From an uncultured Lachnospiraceae bacterium (GTDB lineage Bacteria > Bacillota > Clostridia > Lachnospirales > Lachnospiraceae), in contig CAJOFN010000002.1 of NCBI GenBank assembly GCA_905233905.1, positions 1-59,628 of the forward strand: a stretch of 59,628 nt of DNA. The letters are read 5' to 3'. Both the position numbers and the translations under genes were made by a program. Below the pieces are notes generated by a model. It was not told the DNA's origin. It saw nothing but the letters and a program-made list of their open reading frames with translations, and did no database searches. Shown here piece by piece: positions 48,859-58,909 of the stretch; positions within the stretch are counted from its first letter, which is position 1; every line of letters begins with the position of its first letter.

Positions 48859-50190
48859 CTACATTATCACGCCAAGGAAAATAAATCCAAGTATAATATC
48901 TACTACTGTAAGGATGATTATCGCCACATCTCTCCACTTGGACCACTTATACTTAACCTTGACATCCTTTTCTGCCTCTTCAAAATGATCCTGCTCCGTA
49001 ATGAAATCCTGGATATTGCGGTAAACCTTGACATCCTCAGAATGTATCTTTTCAGATAATTCATCCTTCATGCCCTCAACCTGACGGCTGACACCGTTAA
49101 GCGACTCGGAAATCTTCTTTTCGTTGGACAGCATGGCATTGGACAAAAAGCTCTTCTGATCCGCAAACACCTCGTCAAAGGACTGGGTTCCGGCATTCTT
49201 TTGAAGATCAATGATCTCCTCAAGCTTCTCAGAGATTGACGAGAACACATCCTCCATACGCTTGGACTGTTCATCAAATCCCCTGCTTATAAACTCTGTA
49301 TCTATTGAAACCTCCTGCATCTCTCCGGGAAGGTTTGCCGGTATCTCGGTAATGTGCTCAGCCAGACGCTGCTCCATTCCCTCAATATCCTTGCCAAGGA
49401 TCTCGGAAAGCCTGTTGACCTGCTCCTCTATGTCAGCAGCGGCATCTCCTGTCTCCTGACGGCTGCGTACCAGCTCTTCTTCAAGTATCCGGTTGCGCTC
49501 ATTGACATCAGCAAGGGATCTCTCCAGATAATCCACCCTGTCCTGCTTGTCGTCGATTATCTCCTGAAGCTGTTTTGCCTTGTCGCGGAAAGAATCAAGC
49601 TGTGACTGGAAGGAATCTCCGTAAGAGTCTCTGCCTCGTTCTGCTCTGGATACTCCCATATTATCACGGGGAGCGCTATAGCGTTCATCGCGCCCACGGT
49701 AATAAGGCTCTTGATTTCTCATGTCGTCCCGACGATCATTGCCGCGCCTGTCTTCGTTATCATAAGACGCGCCCTGGGTCTGCTCGGAGGGTTCAAATGA
49801 GTCATCCTTTGCAGCGCCTCGATTGTCGTACCCGTCATCAAAAGAACTCTTGCCACGGTTGTCGTACTCATCGCCGTAAGCTCTCCGGCCACGGCCATCA
49901 TACTCATCACCGTAGGGTCTCTGGCCGCGGTTATCGTACTCATCCCCATAAGCTCTCTGACCACGATCATAGCCCTGCCTGCCATATCCGGCACCGTCAC
50001 GATCGTAATCTCCTCTTCCCCTGGGATCATCATAGTCGTAAAAATCACGCCTTACGTCACGATAGGCATCATCCCTTGACATTCCCCTGTGATCGTTAGA
50101 ATATCCGTCTCTGTACTGATCGTCATAGCTTCGACGTCTTCCTTCCCGATAATCATCAAATCTGGGGGTCTGCCGATATCTCTCTTGCAT
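48859..50190 (-). CDS. Protein with Arg/Tyr/Asp/Gly-rich low-complexity N-terminus, coiled coil and C-terminal TM anchor
   Basis: MQERYRQTPRFDDYREGRRRSYDDQYRDGY..., heptad-like middle (DKAKQLQEIIDDKQDRVDYLERSLADVNERNRILEEEL), C-terminal IIILTVVDIILGFIFLGVIM. Confidence 0.85.
   Translation of the reverse strand: MQERYRQTPRFDDYREGRRRSYDDQYRDGYSNDHRGMSRDDAYRDVRRDFYDYDDPRGRGDYDRDGAGYGRQGYDRGQRAYGDEYDNRGQRPYGDEYDGRGRRAYGDEYDNRGKSSFDDGYDNRGAAKDDSFEPSEQTQGASYDNEDRRGNDRRDDMRNQEPYYRGRDERYSAPRDNMGVSRAERGRDSYGDSFQSQLDSFRDKAKQLQEIIDDKQDRVDYLERSLADVNERNRILEEELVRSRQETGDAAADIEEQVNRLSEILGKDIEGMEQRLAEHITEIPANLPGEMQEVSIDTEFISRGFDEQSKRMEDVFSSISEKLEEIIDLQKNAGTQSFDEVFADQKSFLSNAMLSNEKKISESLNGVSRQVEGMKDELSEKIHSEDVKVYRNIQDFITEQDHFEEAEKDVKVKYKWSKWRDVAIIILTVVDIILGFIFLGVIM
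49822..49965 (-). repeat. 4 x 36-bp in-frame tandem repeat (consensus about GQRAYGDEYDNR)
   Basis: Four consecutive 36-bp units at 49822, 49858, 49894 and 49930 encode GQRAYGDEYDNR / GQRPYGDEYDGR / GRRAYGDEYDNR / GKSSFDDGYDNR. Confidence 0.9.
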
Positions 50191-50261
50191 TGACTCATTC
50201 TCCTCTTGTATTTTGTGTTATCAAAAACCACAACATATAGAGTTATAATATCATTTCAGCA

Positions 50262-50643
50262 CTATTTTGTAAACTCCTGTGACAAATAATAAAACAATTT
50301 ATCGTGGTCTATTGGCTTTGACACCAGATAATTCATGCCGGCTGTCCTGACCCTCTCTCTTGCCTCGTCTGTAGCGTCGGCAGTCAGCGCTATGATCGGA
50401 ACGTCCTCCGCATCCTTCATGGGAAGCATTCGGTAACAGGCATGGCGGAATACTTGGTCAGTATATCTGCCAAAAGGCTTTTGTGATTTGGTGCAAGATG
50501 CTGAATAATGACATATGCCATCCCTGTATTTGATGGCAGAAAGGTTAAAAACTGCTGGAGCGCTTCGAGCCCCCTGCTGATGCTCCGATACCAACTATGC
50601 CTGCGGGCTGCTTATTCATTGGAACGTTGTTATTGCTATACAT
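50262..50643 (-). pseudogene. Deletion-scar pseudogene: CheB methylesterase N-terminus fused to the C-terminal half of a receiver domain
   Basis: From ATG at 50643: MYSNNNVPMNKQPAGIVGIGASAGG, frameshift, LEALQQFLTFLPSNTGMAYVIIQHLAPNHKSLLADILTKYSAMPVTE, then another frame RMLPMKDAEDVPIIALTADATDEARERVRTAGMNYLVSKPIDHDKLFYYLSQEFTK. Confidence 0.85.
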
Positions 50644-50688
50644 CCCCTTATATCTCCATGATAAATCTATAAATACATCACTAATAAA

Positions 50689-50717
50689 GCCGCCCATGCA
50701 TCAAACGCACGGGCGGC
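50689..50717 (-). terminator. Intrinsic terminator downstream of pyruvate:ferredoxin oxidoreductase
   Basis: Minus strand GCCGCCCGTGC ... GCATGGGCGGC followed by TTTATT. Confidence 0.65.
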
Positions 50718-50734
50718 ATAAAATCAAGCCTCGA

Positions 50735-53700
50735 TCAGTCGGCTGAATACAGGGTTACCAGCTTTTCAAGATGCTTGCGGTAAGCCTTGTGATCTTCTTC
50801 GTTCTTCTCGAAGAGCTTCGCCGCCTTATCCTTATCAACCTTCATCAGTGATGCATAACGAGCCTCACCCTTGATGAATTCCTGGAAGTCTCCTGTAGGC
50901 TCCTTGGAATCTAATGAGAATGCATCCTTGCCCTCTGCAGCGAGTGCAGGATTATAACGGAAGTTGAACCAGTAACCTGACTCAACAGCCAGCTTCTCTT
51001 CTGTCTGAGCCTTGGACATACCCTTGCGGATACCGTGGTTGATACAAGGAGCATAAGCAATGATAAGGCTGGGTCCGGGATAAGCTTCTGCCTCTGCCAG
51101 AGCCTTAACGCACTGATTCATATCAGCGCCCATTGCGATATGAGCTACATATACATAGCCGTATGTCATAGCGATACCGGCAAGATCCTTCTTCCTTGTC
51201 TCCTTGCCGCCTGCCGCGAACTGTGCAACGGCCGCTGCGGGTGTAGCCTTGGAGGACTGTCCGCCTGTGTTGGAGTAAACCTCTGTATCGTAAACCATAA
51301 CATTGATATCCCTGCCTGATGCAAGAATGTGGTCTACGCCGCCGAAGCCAATATCATAAGCCCAGCCGTCACCGCCGAATACCCACTGTGACTTCTTGGA
51401 CAGGAAATCCTTCTCCTTTAAGATTTCCTTGGCCGCAGCGCTTCCGTCTGCCTCAAGTGCAGCAATAAGCCTGTCTGTAGCAGGTCCGTTGGCGATACCG
51501 CTGCCATAGGTGTCCTTCCACTCTGCAACAGCAGACTTAACATCATCACCGGCTGTCTCGCAAAGGGTCTCAAGCTGCTCGCAAAGCTTTTCCCTGATAG
51601 CCTTTGAACCTAAAAGCATACCATAACCGAACTCTGCGGCATCCTCAAAGAGTGAGTTGGACCAAGCGGGACCATGACCCTTCTTGTTGATGGTGTAAGG
51701 TGTTGAAGGTGATGAGTTACCCCAGATGGATGAGCAGCCTGTAGCATTGGCAATGTACATCCTGTCACCGAACAACTGTGTAAGAAGTTTAGCATAAGGA
51801 GTCTCACCGCAGCCGCCGCATGCGCCTGAGAACTCAAGCAGGGGCTGTCTGAACTGTGAACCCTTAACTGTGGCAAGCTTGAACTTCTCGATAACGTCTT
51901 CCTTGTCGGGAAGGGTAACTGCATAGTCGAAGTATTTCTGCTGCTCTTCATTCTGCTCGAAGGAAGCCATTGAAAGAGCCTGTACCTTGTCAGGACATAC
52001 ATTAACGCATGAGCCGCAGCCTGTACAGTCAAACGAAGATACAACGATGGCAAATTTCTTGCCGGGCATTCCGGTCATATCCTTCATAGGCATACCCTCG
52101 GGAGCTGCTGCAGCTTCTTCCTCTGTCATTGCAACAGGTCTGATTGCAGCATGAGGACATACATATGAACACTGGTTACACTGGATGCACTTTGTAACGT
52201 CCCATACAGGAACATCAGTAGCTACGCCGCGCTTCTCGTGTGCAGCAGTACCGCTGGGTGTAACACCGTCAGCATACTTCTTGACAACGGATACGGGGAT
52301 CGTGTTACCCTGCTGTCCGTTGACCTTGGTCTGGATATCCTTAACGAAATCAATAACCTCAGGACGATCCTTGCGGAGCTCAACTGAAAGGTCGGTATCG
52401 GGAGCGTTCTTCCATGACTCGGGAACATCAACCTTGATAACAGCGTTAGCGCCGGCATCAATAGCGTCATGATTCATCTTTACGATGTCATCACCCTTCT
52501 TGGAGTAAGAAGCTGTAGCGGCATCCTTCATGAGCTGGATAACCTTCTCTGCGGGGATGAGCTCTGTGAGCTTGAAGAATGCAGACTGAAGCACCGTATT
52601 GATACGGTTGCCAAGTCCGATCTCCTTACCGATCTTAACACCGTCGATGATGTAGAAGTTGATGTCATTCTCTGCGATATAACGCTTAACCTGTCCGGGA
52701 AGCTTCTCATCGAGCTCATCAACAGTCCACTGTGTATTGAACAGGAATGTACCGCCGGGTACAAGATCCTGAACCATGTTGTACTTGTTGATGTATGCCG
52801 TACAATGGCAGGCAACGAAGTTAGCCTGTGAGATCAGGTAGGTTGACTTGATCGGAGTATGTCCGAAACGAAGGTGTGAAATAGTAACACCGCCGGACTT
52901 CTTGGAATCATAGTCAAAGTATGCCTGAGCATACATATCGGTATTGTCGCCGATGATCTTGATGGAGTTCTTGTTGGCACCAACAGTACCGTCTGCGCCA
53001 AGTCCCCAGAACTTACAAGCCGTTGTACCCTCCGGAGCGGTAACAGGTGTTTCTGTACGAGGAAGTGAAAGGTTGGTCACATCATCTATAATTGACAGTG
53101 TGAATTTAGGCTTGTCTGTGTTGTGGAAGGTAGCGATGATATCTGCGCTGGTGGTATCCTTTGAACCAAGACCGTAACGTCCGCCAAATACCTCAACAGA
53201 CTCAAACTTTGTACCCTTAAGGGCAGCAACTACATCGAGATAGAGAGGCTCTCCAAGTGAACCGGGCTCCTTGGTACGGTCAAGAACAGAGATATTCTTT
53301 ACAGTATCAGGAATAGCGTCAACTAAAGCGCTTGCAACGAAAGGACGGTACAGGCGAACCTTAACAACGCCGACTTTCTCGCCCTTGCCCATAAGGTAAT
53401 CAATGGTCTCGTCTATAGTCTCGCATACAGAACCCATTGCAACGATGATACGCTCAGCGTCAGGAGCTCCATAGTAGTTGAAGAGCTTGTAGTCTGTGCC
53501 GATCTTCTCATTTATCTTGTTCATGTACTCGGTTACGATAGCGGGAAGCTTGTCGTAGAACTCGTTGCAGGCCTCACGGGTCTGGAAGAAGATATCAGGG
53601 TTCTGAGCGGAACCCATCTCTACGGGATGGTTGGGATTAAGGGCATTGGCGCGGAACTCGTCAATAGCGTCCATATCTACCATTTCCTTAAGATCTTCAT

Positions 53701-54262
53701 AATCCCAGGTCTCGATCTTCTGGATCTCGTGGGATGTACGGAAACCGTCAAAGAAGTTAATGAAGGGAACCCTGCCCTTGATCGCTGACATATGAGCAAC
53801 CGGTGTCAGATCCATAACTTCCTGTACGGAAGACTCGCAGAGCATAGCCACGCCCGTCTGACGGCAGGCATAAATGTCTGAATGATCGCCGAAAATGTTC
53901 AGAGCGTGCGAAGAAACGCAGCGTGCTGATACATTGAATACTCCCGGGAGATTCTCGCCCGCAACCTTATAAAGGTTCGGGATCATAAGTAAAAGTCCCT
54001 GAGAAGCGGTGTATGTGGTGGTGAGTGCGCCTGCTGCAAGTGATCCGTGAACTGTACCGGCTGCACCTGCCTCTGACTGCATCTCTGTCACCTGAACAGT
54101 CCGTCCGAAGATATTCTTGCGACCGGCTGTAGCCCATTCGTCAGTAGCCTCTGCCATTACAGAAGACGGCGTAATGGGATAGATGGCTGCTACATCGGTA
54201 AACGCGTATGAAGCGTGTGCCGCTGCATGGTTACCATCCATGGTTTTCATAGCTCTTTTCAT
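50735..54262 (-). CDS. nifJ: Pyruvate:ferredoxin (flavodoxin) oxidoreductase
   Basis: MKRAMKTMDGNHAAAHASYAFTDVAAIYPITPSS..., CIQCNQCSYVCPHAA and CTGCGSCVNVCP clusters, ThDP motif GGDGWAYDIGFGGVDH. Start moved to MKRAMKT; the ORF track extends it to 54364. Confidence 0.96.
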   Translation of the reverse strand: MKRAMKTMDGNHAAAHASYAFTDVAAIYPITPSSVMAEATDEWATAGRKNIFGRTVQVTEMQSEAGAAGTVHGSLAAGALTTTYTASQGLLLMIPNLYKVAGENLPGVFNVSARCVSSHALNIFGDHSDIYACRQTGVAMLCESSVQEVMDLTPVAHMSAIKGRVPFINFFDGFRTSHEIQKIETWDYEDLKEMVDMDAIDEFRANALNPNHPVEMGSAQNPDIFFQTREACNEFYDKLPAIVTEYMNKINEKIGTDYKLFNYYGAPDAERIIVAMGSVCETIDETIDYLMGKGEKVGVVKVRLYRPFVASALVDAIPDTVKNISVLDRTKEPGSLGEPLYLDVVAALKGTKFESVEVFGGRYGLGSKDTTSADIIATFHNTDKPKFTLSIIDDVTNLSLPRTETPVTAPEGTTACKFWGLGADGTVGANKNSIKIIGDNTDMYAQAYFDYDSKKSGGVTISHLRFGHTPIKSTYLISQANFVACHCTAYINKYNMVQDLVPGGTFLFNTQWTVDELDEKLPGQVKRYIAENDINFYIIDGVKIGKEIGLGNRINTVLQSAFFKLTELIPAEKVIQLMKDAATASYSKKGDDIVKMNHDAIDAGANAVIKVDVPESWKNAPDTDLSVELRKDRPEVIDFVKDIQTKVNGQQGNTIPVSVVKKYADGVTPSGTAAHEKRGVATDVPVWDVTKCIQCNQCSYVCPHAAIRPVAMTEEEAAAAPEGMPMKDMTGMPGKKFAIVVSSFDCTGCGSCVNVCPDKVQALSMASFEQNEEQQKYFDYAVTLPDKEDVIEKFKLATVKGSQFRQPLLEFSGACGGCGETPYAKLLTQLFGDRMYIANATGCSSIWGNSSPSTPYTINKKGHGPAWSNSLFEDAAEFGYGMLLGSKAIREKLCEQLETLCETAGDDVKSAVAEWKDTYGSGIANGPATDRLIAALEADGSAAAKEILKEKDFLSKKSQWVFGGDGWAYDIGFGGVDHILASGRDINVMVYDTEVYSNTGGQSSKATPAAAVAQFAAGGKETRKKDLAGIAMTYGYVYVAHIAMGADMNQCVKALAEAEAYPGPSLIIAYAPCINHGIRKGMSKAQTEEKLAVESGYWFNFRYNPALAAEGKDAFSLDSKEPTGDFQEFIKGEARYASLMKVDKDKAAKLFEKNEEDHKAYRKHLEKLVTLYSAD

Positions 54263-54335
54263 ACTTTCTCCTCCTAACTGGGTTAATAAATTCCTATACT
54301 GGTCCCCCATAACTCTGACAGACCCATTAGATACA

Positions 54336-54364
54336 ATAGTATAAGAAATCTTATGAAAAATCAA
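54336..54364 (-). promoter_or_regulatory. Candidate nifJ promoter (TTGATT-N17-TACTAT)
   Basis: -35 at 54359-54364, -10 at 54336-54341. Confidence 0.5.
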
Positions 54365-54404
54365 TAGTAAATCTTTTAAAATATCCGTAAATTTTGGAAG
54401 TTAT

Positions 54405-55487
54405 TTACAATGTAATCATTCCACCCCCTGCAACATAGTCTCCATCATACAGCACAACCGCCTGTCCGGGTGTTACGGCACGCACCGGCCTTTCAAAATT
54501 AACCCTTATCCTGCCGGCATCCTCATCAACATATTCCACATGACACCTGCTGCCCGGATCTGAGTAGCGGATCTTAGCGATATAGGTCTTTTCCTCGTTA
54601 AAGCGTTCCTGTGACACATGATTGACCTTTACCGCCTCAAGCCAATCGCGGTAGCACTCCTCATTCCTTCCAAGCACCACCCTGTTATTTGTCGTATCCA
54701 TTCCCACAACGAACAGGGGCTCGCCGTATGCGACCCCCAGCCCCTTTCTCTGGCCGTAGGTATAGTTGTATATCCCCTTATGCCTGCCTATGACAGTTCC
54801 GTCTGTAAGGACAAACTCGCCCTCACAGGCTGCCTTACTCCCCATTCTGTCCCTTATAAATGCTCCGTGGTCTCCGTCTGGAATAAAGCACACATCCTGG
54901 CTGTCCCTCTTTGCTGCCACTGGAATACCTGCCTCTTTGGCAATGCTTCTTATCTGTGCTTTGTCATATTCGCCCAGAGGAAACAGGGTCTTTGAAAGCT
55001 GCTCCTGGGTGAGCCTGTAGAGTACATAGGTCTGGTCTTTTTTGATGCTGCCCCGTTTTAATGCATATCTCCCGTCTTCTCTTCTGATAACGGATGCATA
55101 ATGTCCCGTTGCAACATACCCTGCCTTCTGTCTTGCGGCAGTATCCATCATTCCTTTCCACTTGATGAAGCGGTTACATTCTATACACGGGTTCGGCGTA
55201 GAGCCTTTGAGGTAGGAATCACAGAAGCTGTCCACTACCCTGCCCAAAAACTCTTCCTTCATTGACACCACATGAAGCGGTATTGACAAAACAGAGCATA
55301 CTGCCCTGGCATCCTCTACAGCGTCAGCCCCGCAGCATCCTACATGTCCTGCCCGTCGGCATTTTTCATCATCATCCCATAAATGAAGAAAGACTCCCTC
55401 GACCTCGTACCCCTGCTGCTGCAAAAGATACACGCACACCGAAGAGTCTACTCCTCCCGACATTCCGACTAAAACCTTTTCCTTCAA
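54405..55487 (-). CDS. mnmA: tRNA-specific 2-thiouridylase MnmA
   Basis: VLVGMSGGVDSSVCVYLLQQQGYEVEGVFLHLW PP-loop, STPNPCIECNRFIKW, SQDVCFIPDGDH. Confidence 0.96.
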   Translation of the reverse strand: MKEKVLVGMSGGVDSSVCVYLLQQQGYEVEGVFLHLWDDDEKCRRAGHVGCCGADAVEDARAVCSVLSIPLHVVSMKEEFLGRVVDSFCDSYLKGSTPNPCIECNRFIKWKGMMDTAARQKAGYVATGHYASVIRREDGRYALKRGSIKKDQTYVLYRLTQEQLSKTLFPLGEYDKAQIRSIAKEAGIPVAAKRDSQDVCFIPDGDHGAFIRDRMGSKAACEGEFVLTDGTVIGRHKGIYNYTYGQRKGLGVAYGEPLFVVGMDTTNNRVVLGRNEECYRDWLEAVKVNHVSQERFNEEKTYIAKIRYSDPGSRCHVEYVDEDAGRIRVNFERPVRAVTPGQAVVLYDGDYVAGGGMITL

Positions 55488-55498
55488 AAGCTTCTCCT

Positions 55499-56242
55499 TT
55501 AGCCTGACATTCTCTGCCTTACTATCTCATAAAGAAAAACCCCTGCTGCCACGGAAGCATTCAGCGAGGATATTTCACCCTTCATGGGAATGGCTCCGCA
55601 ATAGTCGCAGGATTCCCTGACAAGCTTTGATACGCCCTTTCCCTCATCTCCAATGATAAGGCACATTGACCCGGTGAGGGAAAGTTCATACATATTCTCC
55701 CCTGACGCATCAGCACATACGAACCATAACCCCCGCTTCTTCAGGTCTTCCATAGTGCGCACCAGATTAGTAACCCTTGCAACCGGGGTATGCATGATCG
55801 CACCTGCGGAAGCCTTTGCCACGGTTGCGGTAAGTCCCACTGACTGATGCTTTTTTATGATAACGCCGTGGGCGCCGCATACATTTGCCGTGCGGATTAT
55901 AGCCCCAAGGTTATGGGGATCGGTTATTCCGTCAAGCATCACAATAAGCGGCGGCTCGCTCTTATCCCCGGCTGCTTTGAGAATATCCTCAACCGAAGCA
56001 AAATCCATGCTTGCGGTATACGCGATAACTCCCTGATGCTTTCCGGTCTCGGAAATCTGATCCAGCCTGCTCCTTGGGACGAATTCTATCCTTATACCTC
56101 TCTTTTTGGCTTCCCTTATTACGGTGGAAAGACTTGCGTCAGGCCTTCCTTCGAGAATAATGAGCCTGTCAATGGAAGTCCCTCTCCTTAAAGCCTCAAG
56201 GCAGACATTTCTGCCCTCAAGCATTGAACTGCTGTCCCGCAT
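55499..56242 (-). CDS. rlmB: TrmH/RlmB-family 23S rRNA 2'-O-methyltransferase
   Basis: VMLDGITDPHNLGAIIRTANVCGAHGVII, CLIIGDEGKGVSKLVRESCD, IPMKGEISSLNASVAAGVFLYEIVRQR. Confidence 0.95.
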   Translation of the reverse strand: MRDSSSMLEGRNVCLEALRRGTSIDRLIILEGRPDASLSTVIREAKKRGIRIEFVPRSRLDQISETGKHQGVIAYTASMDFASVEDILKAAGDKSEPPLIVMLDGITDPHNLGAIIRTANVCGAHGVIIKKHQSVGLTATVAKASAGAIMHTPVARVTNLVRTMEDLKKRGLWFVCADASGENMYELSLTGSMCLIIGDEGKGVSKLVRESCDYCGAIPMKGEISSLNASVAAGVFLYEIVRQRMSG

Positions 56243-56673
56243 TATTTTTCAACCTCTTCCTCAAGACCGATTCGGACCAGTTCGATCAGTCTGTCTGTTT
56301 TGCCCGAAACATATAAATATCCCATCAGAGCCTCAAAGCCCGTAGCGATCCTGTAGTCATGGACAGTGGCGTTCTTGGCTATGGAGTGGCTTTTGGCGTT
56401 GCGCCCCCGCCTAAATATGTCTTTCTCCTCATTTGTCAGGTGGGGCTTTAATTTATCAGCTAACTTTGCCTGAAACCCTGCATTTACTATCCTGCTTGCC
56501 TTTTTATGGAGCCTGTTTGTGGAAGTATCATGCCTGCTTATCATCACAGTCCTGATTACCAGCTCAAATATTCCGTCACCAATATAGGCAAGGGTAAGCG
56601 GTGAATAGGAATTTGCATCCTTTGCCTCAAGCCCAAACTCCCGGCAGATGGCGTCCATCAGATTCTCGTCCAT
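56242..56673 (-). CDS. mrnC: Mini-ribonuclease III
   Basis: SPLTLAYIGDGIFELVIRTVM; located between cysS and rlmB. Confidence 0.93.
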   Translation of the reverse strand: MDENLMDAICREFGLEAKDANSYSPLTLAYIGDGIFELVIRTVMISRHDTSTNRLHKKASRIVNAGFQAKLADKLKPHLTNEEKDIFRRGRNAKSHSIAKNATVHDYRIATGFEALMGYLYVSGKTDRLIELVRIGLEEEVEK

Positions 56674-58061
56674 TGCACTCCTTCTCTGGTATCCTTAAGG
56701 GCTATCCCCTTTGCCAGAAGCTCATCTCTTATCTCATCAGCTCTCTTGAAATCTTTGCTCTGCCTTGCCTGCTGCCTGAGATTTATCAGCTCTTCTATTT
56801 CTTTGTCTAATATCTCTGTTTTTTCGCTGATATCTATCCCCATTACCTTGCAAAGCTTTTCAAGAATATCAAGATAACCCTTAACACATTCAGATGAGGC
56901 CTCTGATATATTCTGGTTAATAAATCTTACCAGCTCAAAAATGGCGGCTATGGCGTCCGCGGTATTAAAGTCGTCCTCCATTGCAAGCTCAAACTTTTTA
57001 ACAAAGGACTCTGCCTCCCCAAGCAGCTTTTTCTCTTCATCGGCCAAAGGCTTTTCGGAAGAATTATTTAATACAAAACGGCATTTATCAGCACAGGTCT
57101 GAATCCTTTCGAGGCCGTTTTTTGCTGATTCCATCAGCTCGTCAGAGAAATTAAGCGGACTTCTGTAATGAGCGCTCAGCATAAAAAATCTCAAAACCGA
57201 AAGATCAAACCTTTCGGAAATATCCCTTACCGTAAAGAAATTCCCAAGGGATTTTGACATTTTTTTGTGGTCTATATTTAAAAAGGCGTTATGCATCCAG
57301 TAATTTGCAAACGGAACCCCGTTTGCGGCTTCACTTTGGGCGATCTCATTCTCATGGTGTGGGAAAATAAGATCCTCTCCTCCGGCGTGAATATCAATGC
57401 TGTCACCAAGATATGCCTTTGACATAACCGAACACTCAATATGCCATCCCGGTCTGCCGTCACACCAGGGAGATTCCCAGTAAGGCTCTCCTTCTTTTTT
57501 AGGCTTCCAAAGCACAAAATCCAGAGGGTCCTCCTTTTGTTCTCCGGTAACATTTATATCCCTGTGACCGCCTTCCAGATCCTCAATATTCTTATGTGAA
57601 AGCTTTCCATAATCATCAAAGCTTCTGGTCTTAAAATACACTGTACCGTCCTGGGCCTTATAAGCATGTCCCTTTTCGATAAGGGTGCTTATCATATCTA
57701 TCATGCCGCCTATTTCCTCTGTGGCCTTTGGGTGTACGGTGGCAGGCGAAACCCCCAGTCCTTCCATATCCTTTTTACATTCATCTATATAGCGGCTGGC
57801 TACCTCACCTGCGGTAATGCCCTCTTCCTTTGCCTTTGCGATTATCTTATCATCCACATCGGTGAAGTTGGAAACATATCTGACCTCATAGCCCTTGTAT
57901 TCAAAATACCTGCGCACCACGTCAAATACTATCATTGGGCGGGCATTTCCTATATGAATAAGGTTGTAAACGGTAGGTCCGCAGACATACATGCTGACCT
58001 TGCCGTCCTCAATGGGGACAAATTCTTCTTTTTTCCTGGACAGAGTATTATATATTTTCAC
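56658..58061 (-). CDS. cysS: Cysteinyl-tRNA synthetase
   Basis: [40 protein letters not shown]. Start likely GTG at 58061 ([10 protein letters not shown]) behind GGGAGG; the ORF track extends it to 58076. Confidence 0.95.
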   Translation of the reverse strand: MKIYNTLSRKKEEFVPIEDGKVSMYVCGPTVYNLIHIGNARPMIVFDVVRRYFEYKGYEVRYVSNFTDVDDKIIAKAKEEGITAGEVASRYIDECKKDMEGLGVSPATVHPKATEEIGGMIDMISTLIEKGHAYKAQDGTVYFKTRSFDDYGKLSHKNIEDLEGGHRDINVTGEQKEDPLDFVLWKPKKEGEPYWESPWCDGRPGWHIECSVMSKAYLGDSIDIHAGGEDLIFPHHENEIAQSEAANGVPFANYWMHNAFLNIDHKKMSKSLGNFFTVRDISERFDLSVLRFFMLSAHYRSPLNFSDELMESAKNGLERIQTCADKCRFVLNNSSEKPLADEEKKLLGEAESFVKKFELAMEDDFNTADAIAAIFELVRFINQNISEASSECVKGYLDILEKLCKVMGIDISEKTEILDKEIEELINLRQQARQSKDFKRADEIRDELLAKGIALKDTREGVQWTRI

Positions 58062-58599
58062 GAGGGCACCTCCCACAATTCATACCACAACTGCTCCCCG
58101 AAGACATATCCGCAAAGCCTATATCCCTTATGGCTTCAAGCAGACACACAGCCTGGGCGCTTATGCCTTCCAGCCGTCCGGTAAACCCAAGCCGCTCTTC
58201 GGTTGTAGCCTTTATATTAACACATTCCCTTTCAACCTCCAAAGCTTTTGCGATATTATTTCTCATTTCCTCAATATATCCTGCCAGCTTCGGCTCCTGC
58301 GCTATAACAGTGGCATCAATATTTCCCACTATATAGCCCTCCTTCAAAAGAAGGTCTTTGACCTCGTCAAGCAGCTTCATGGATGATATTCCCTTGTATC
58401 TGTCATCCGTATCGGGAAAATGCCTTCCGATGTCGCCAAGGGCAGCCGCTCCTAAGAGGGCGTCCATTATGGCATGTACCAGAACATCCGCGTCAGAATG
58501 TCCGTCCAGCCCCTTTGAATGTTCTATCTCAACTCCGCCCAGTATCAGCTTCCTGCCCTCAACCAGCCGATGCACGTCGTATCCGGTTCCTATTCTCAT
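58048..58599 (-). CDS. ispF: 2-C-methyl-D-erythritol 2,4-cyclodiphosphate synthase
   Basis: [63 protein letters not shown]. Confidence 0.96.
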   Translation of the reverse strand: MRIGTGYDVHRLVEGRKLILGGVEIEHSKGLDGHSDADVLVHAIMDALLGAAALGDIGRHFPDTDDRYKGISSMKLLDEVKDLLLKEGYIVGNIDATVIAQEPKLAGYIEEMRNNIAKALEVERECVNIKATTEERLGFTGRLEGISAQAVCLLEAIRDIGFADMSSGSSCGMNCGRCPRENI

Positions 58600-58742
58600 T
58601 TGTTATTGTCCTTTACATTTTACCATTGGCAGCTAATTTGTATTTGTTCTGCCTGTTTTCTGATCAATTATATCTTGAACGCATATAAAATACAATAGAA
58701 ATACCTATGCCGCAGCTCTCATCATCGGTAAAAAGAAAATTA

Positions 58743-58771
58743 TTGCAAAATGAACCGTTATTGTATATAAT
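58743..58771 (+). promoter_or_regulatory. Sigma70 promoter of tRNA-Thr (TTGCAA-N17-TATAAT)
   Basis: -35 at 58743-58748, -10 at 58766-58771, 17-nt spacer. Confidence 0.75.
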
Positions 58772-58793
58772 ATCATTCTGTCAGAGAGACTAT

Positions 58794-58866
58794 GCTTCGC
58801 TAGCTCAGTTGGTAGAGCACTTCACTCGTAATGAAGGGGTCGTCCGTTCGAGTCGGATGCGAAGCT
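58794..58866 (+). tRNA. tRNA-Thr (anticodon CGT)
   Basis: 73 nt; acceptor GCTTCGC/GCGAAGC, D-loop AGCTCAGTTGGTAGAGC, anticodon loop CTCGTAA, T-arm CGTCCGTTCGAGTCGGATG. Confidence 0.96.
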
Positions 58867-58867
58867 T

Positions 58868-58905
58868 AAAATATCCGGAACGCCTTCAGGTGTGCCGGAT
58901 ATTTT
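58868..58905. terminator. Bidirectional terminator between tRNA-Thr and the AAA ATPase gene
   Basis: AAAATATCCGG ... CCGGATATTTT stem. Confidence 0.75.
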
Positions 58906-58909
58906 ATGC

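Noticed and set aside
49719-50048. Alternative-frame ORF and repeats suggesting a CRISPR-like array
   Set aside because: The 36-bp units are contiguous with no spacers and are in frame within the 48859-50190 gene; they encode a peptide repeat.
49575-50099. 174-aa plus-strand His/Arg-rich ORF
   Set aside because: Antisense to the low-complexity Arg/Tyr/Asp/Gly region; its composition is a by-product of that repeat coding.
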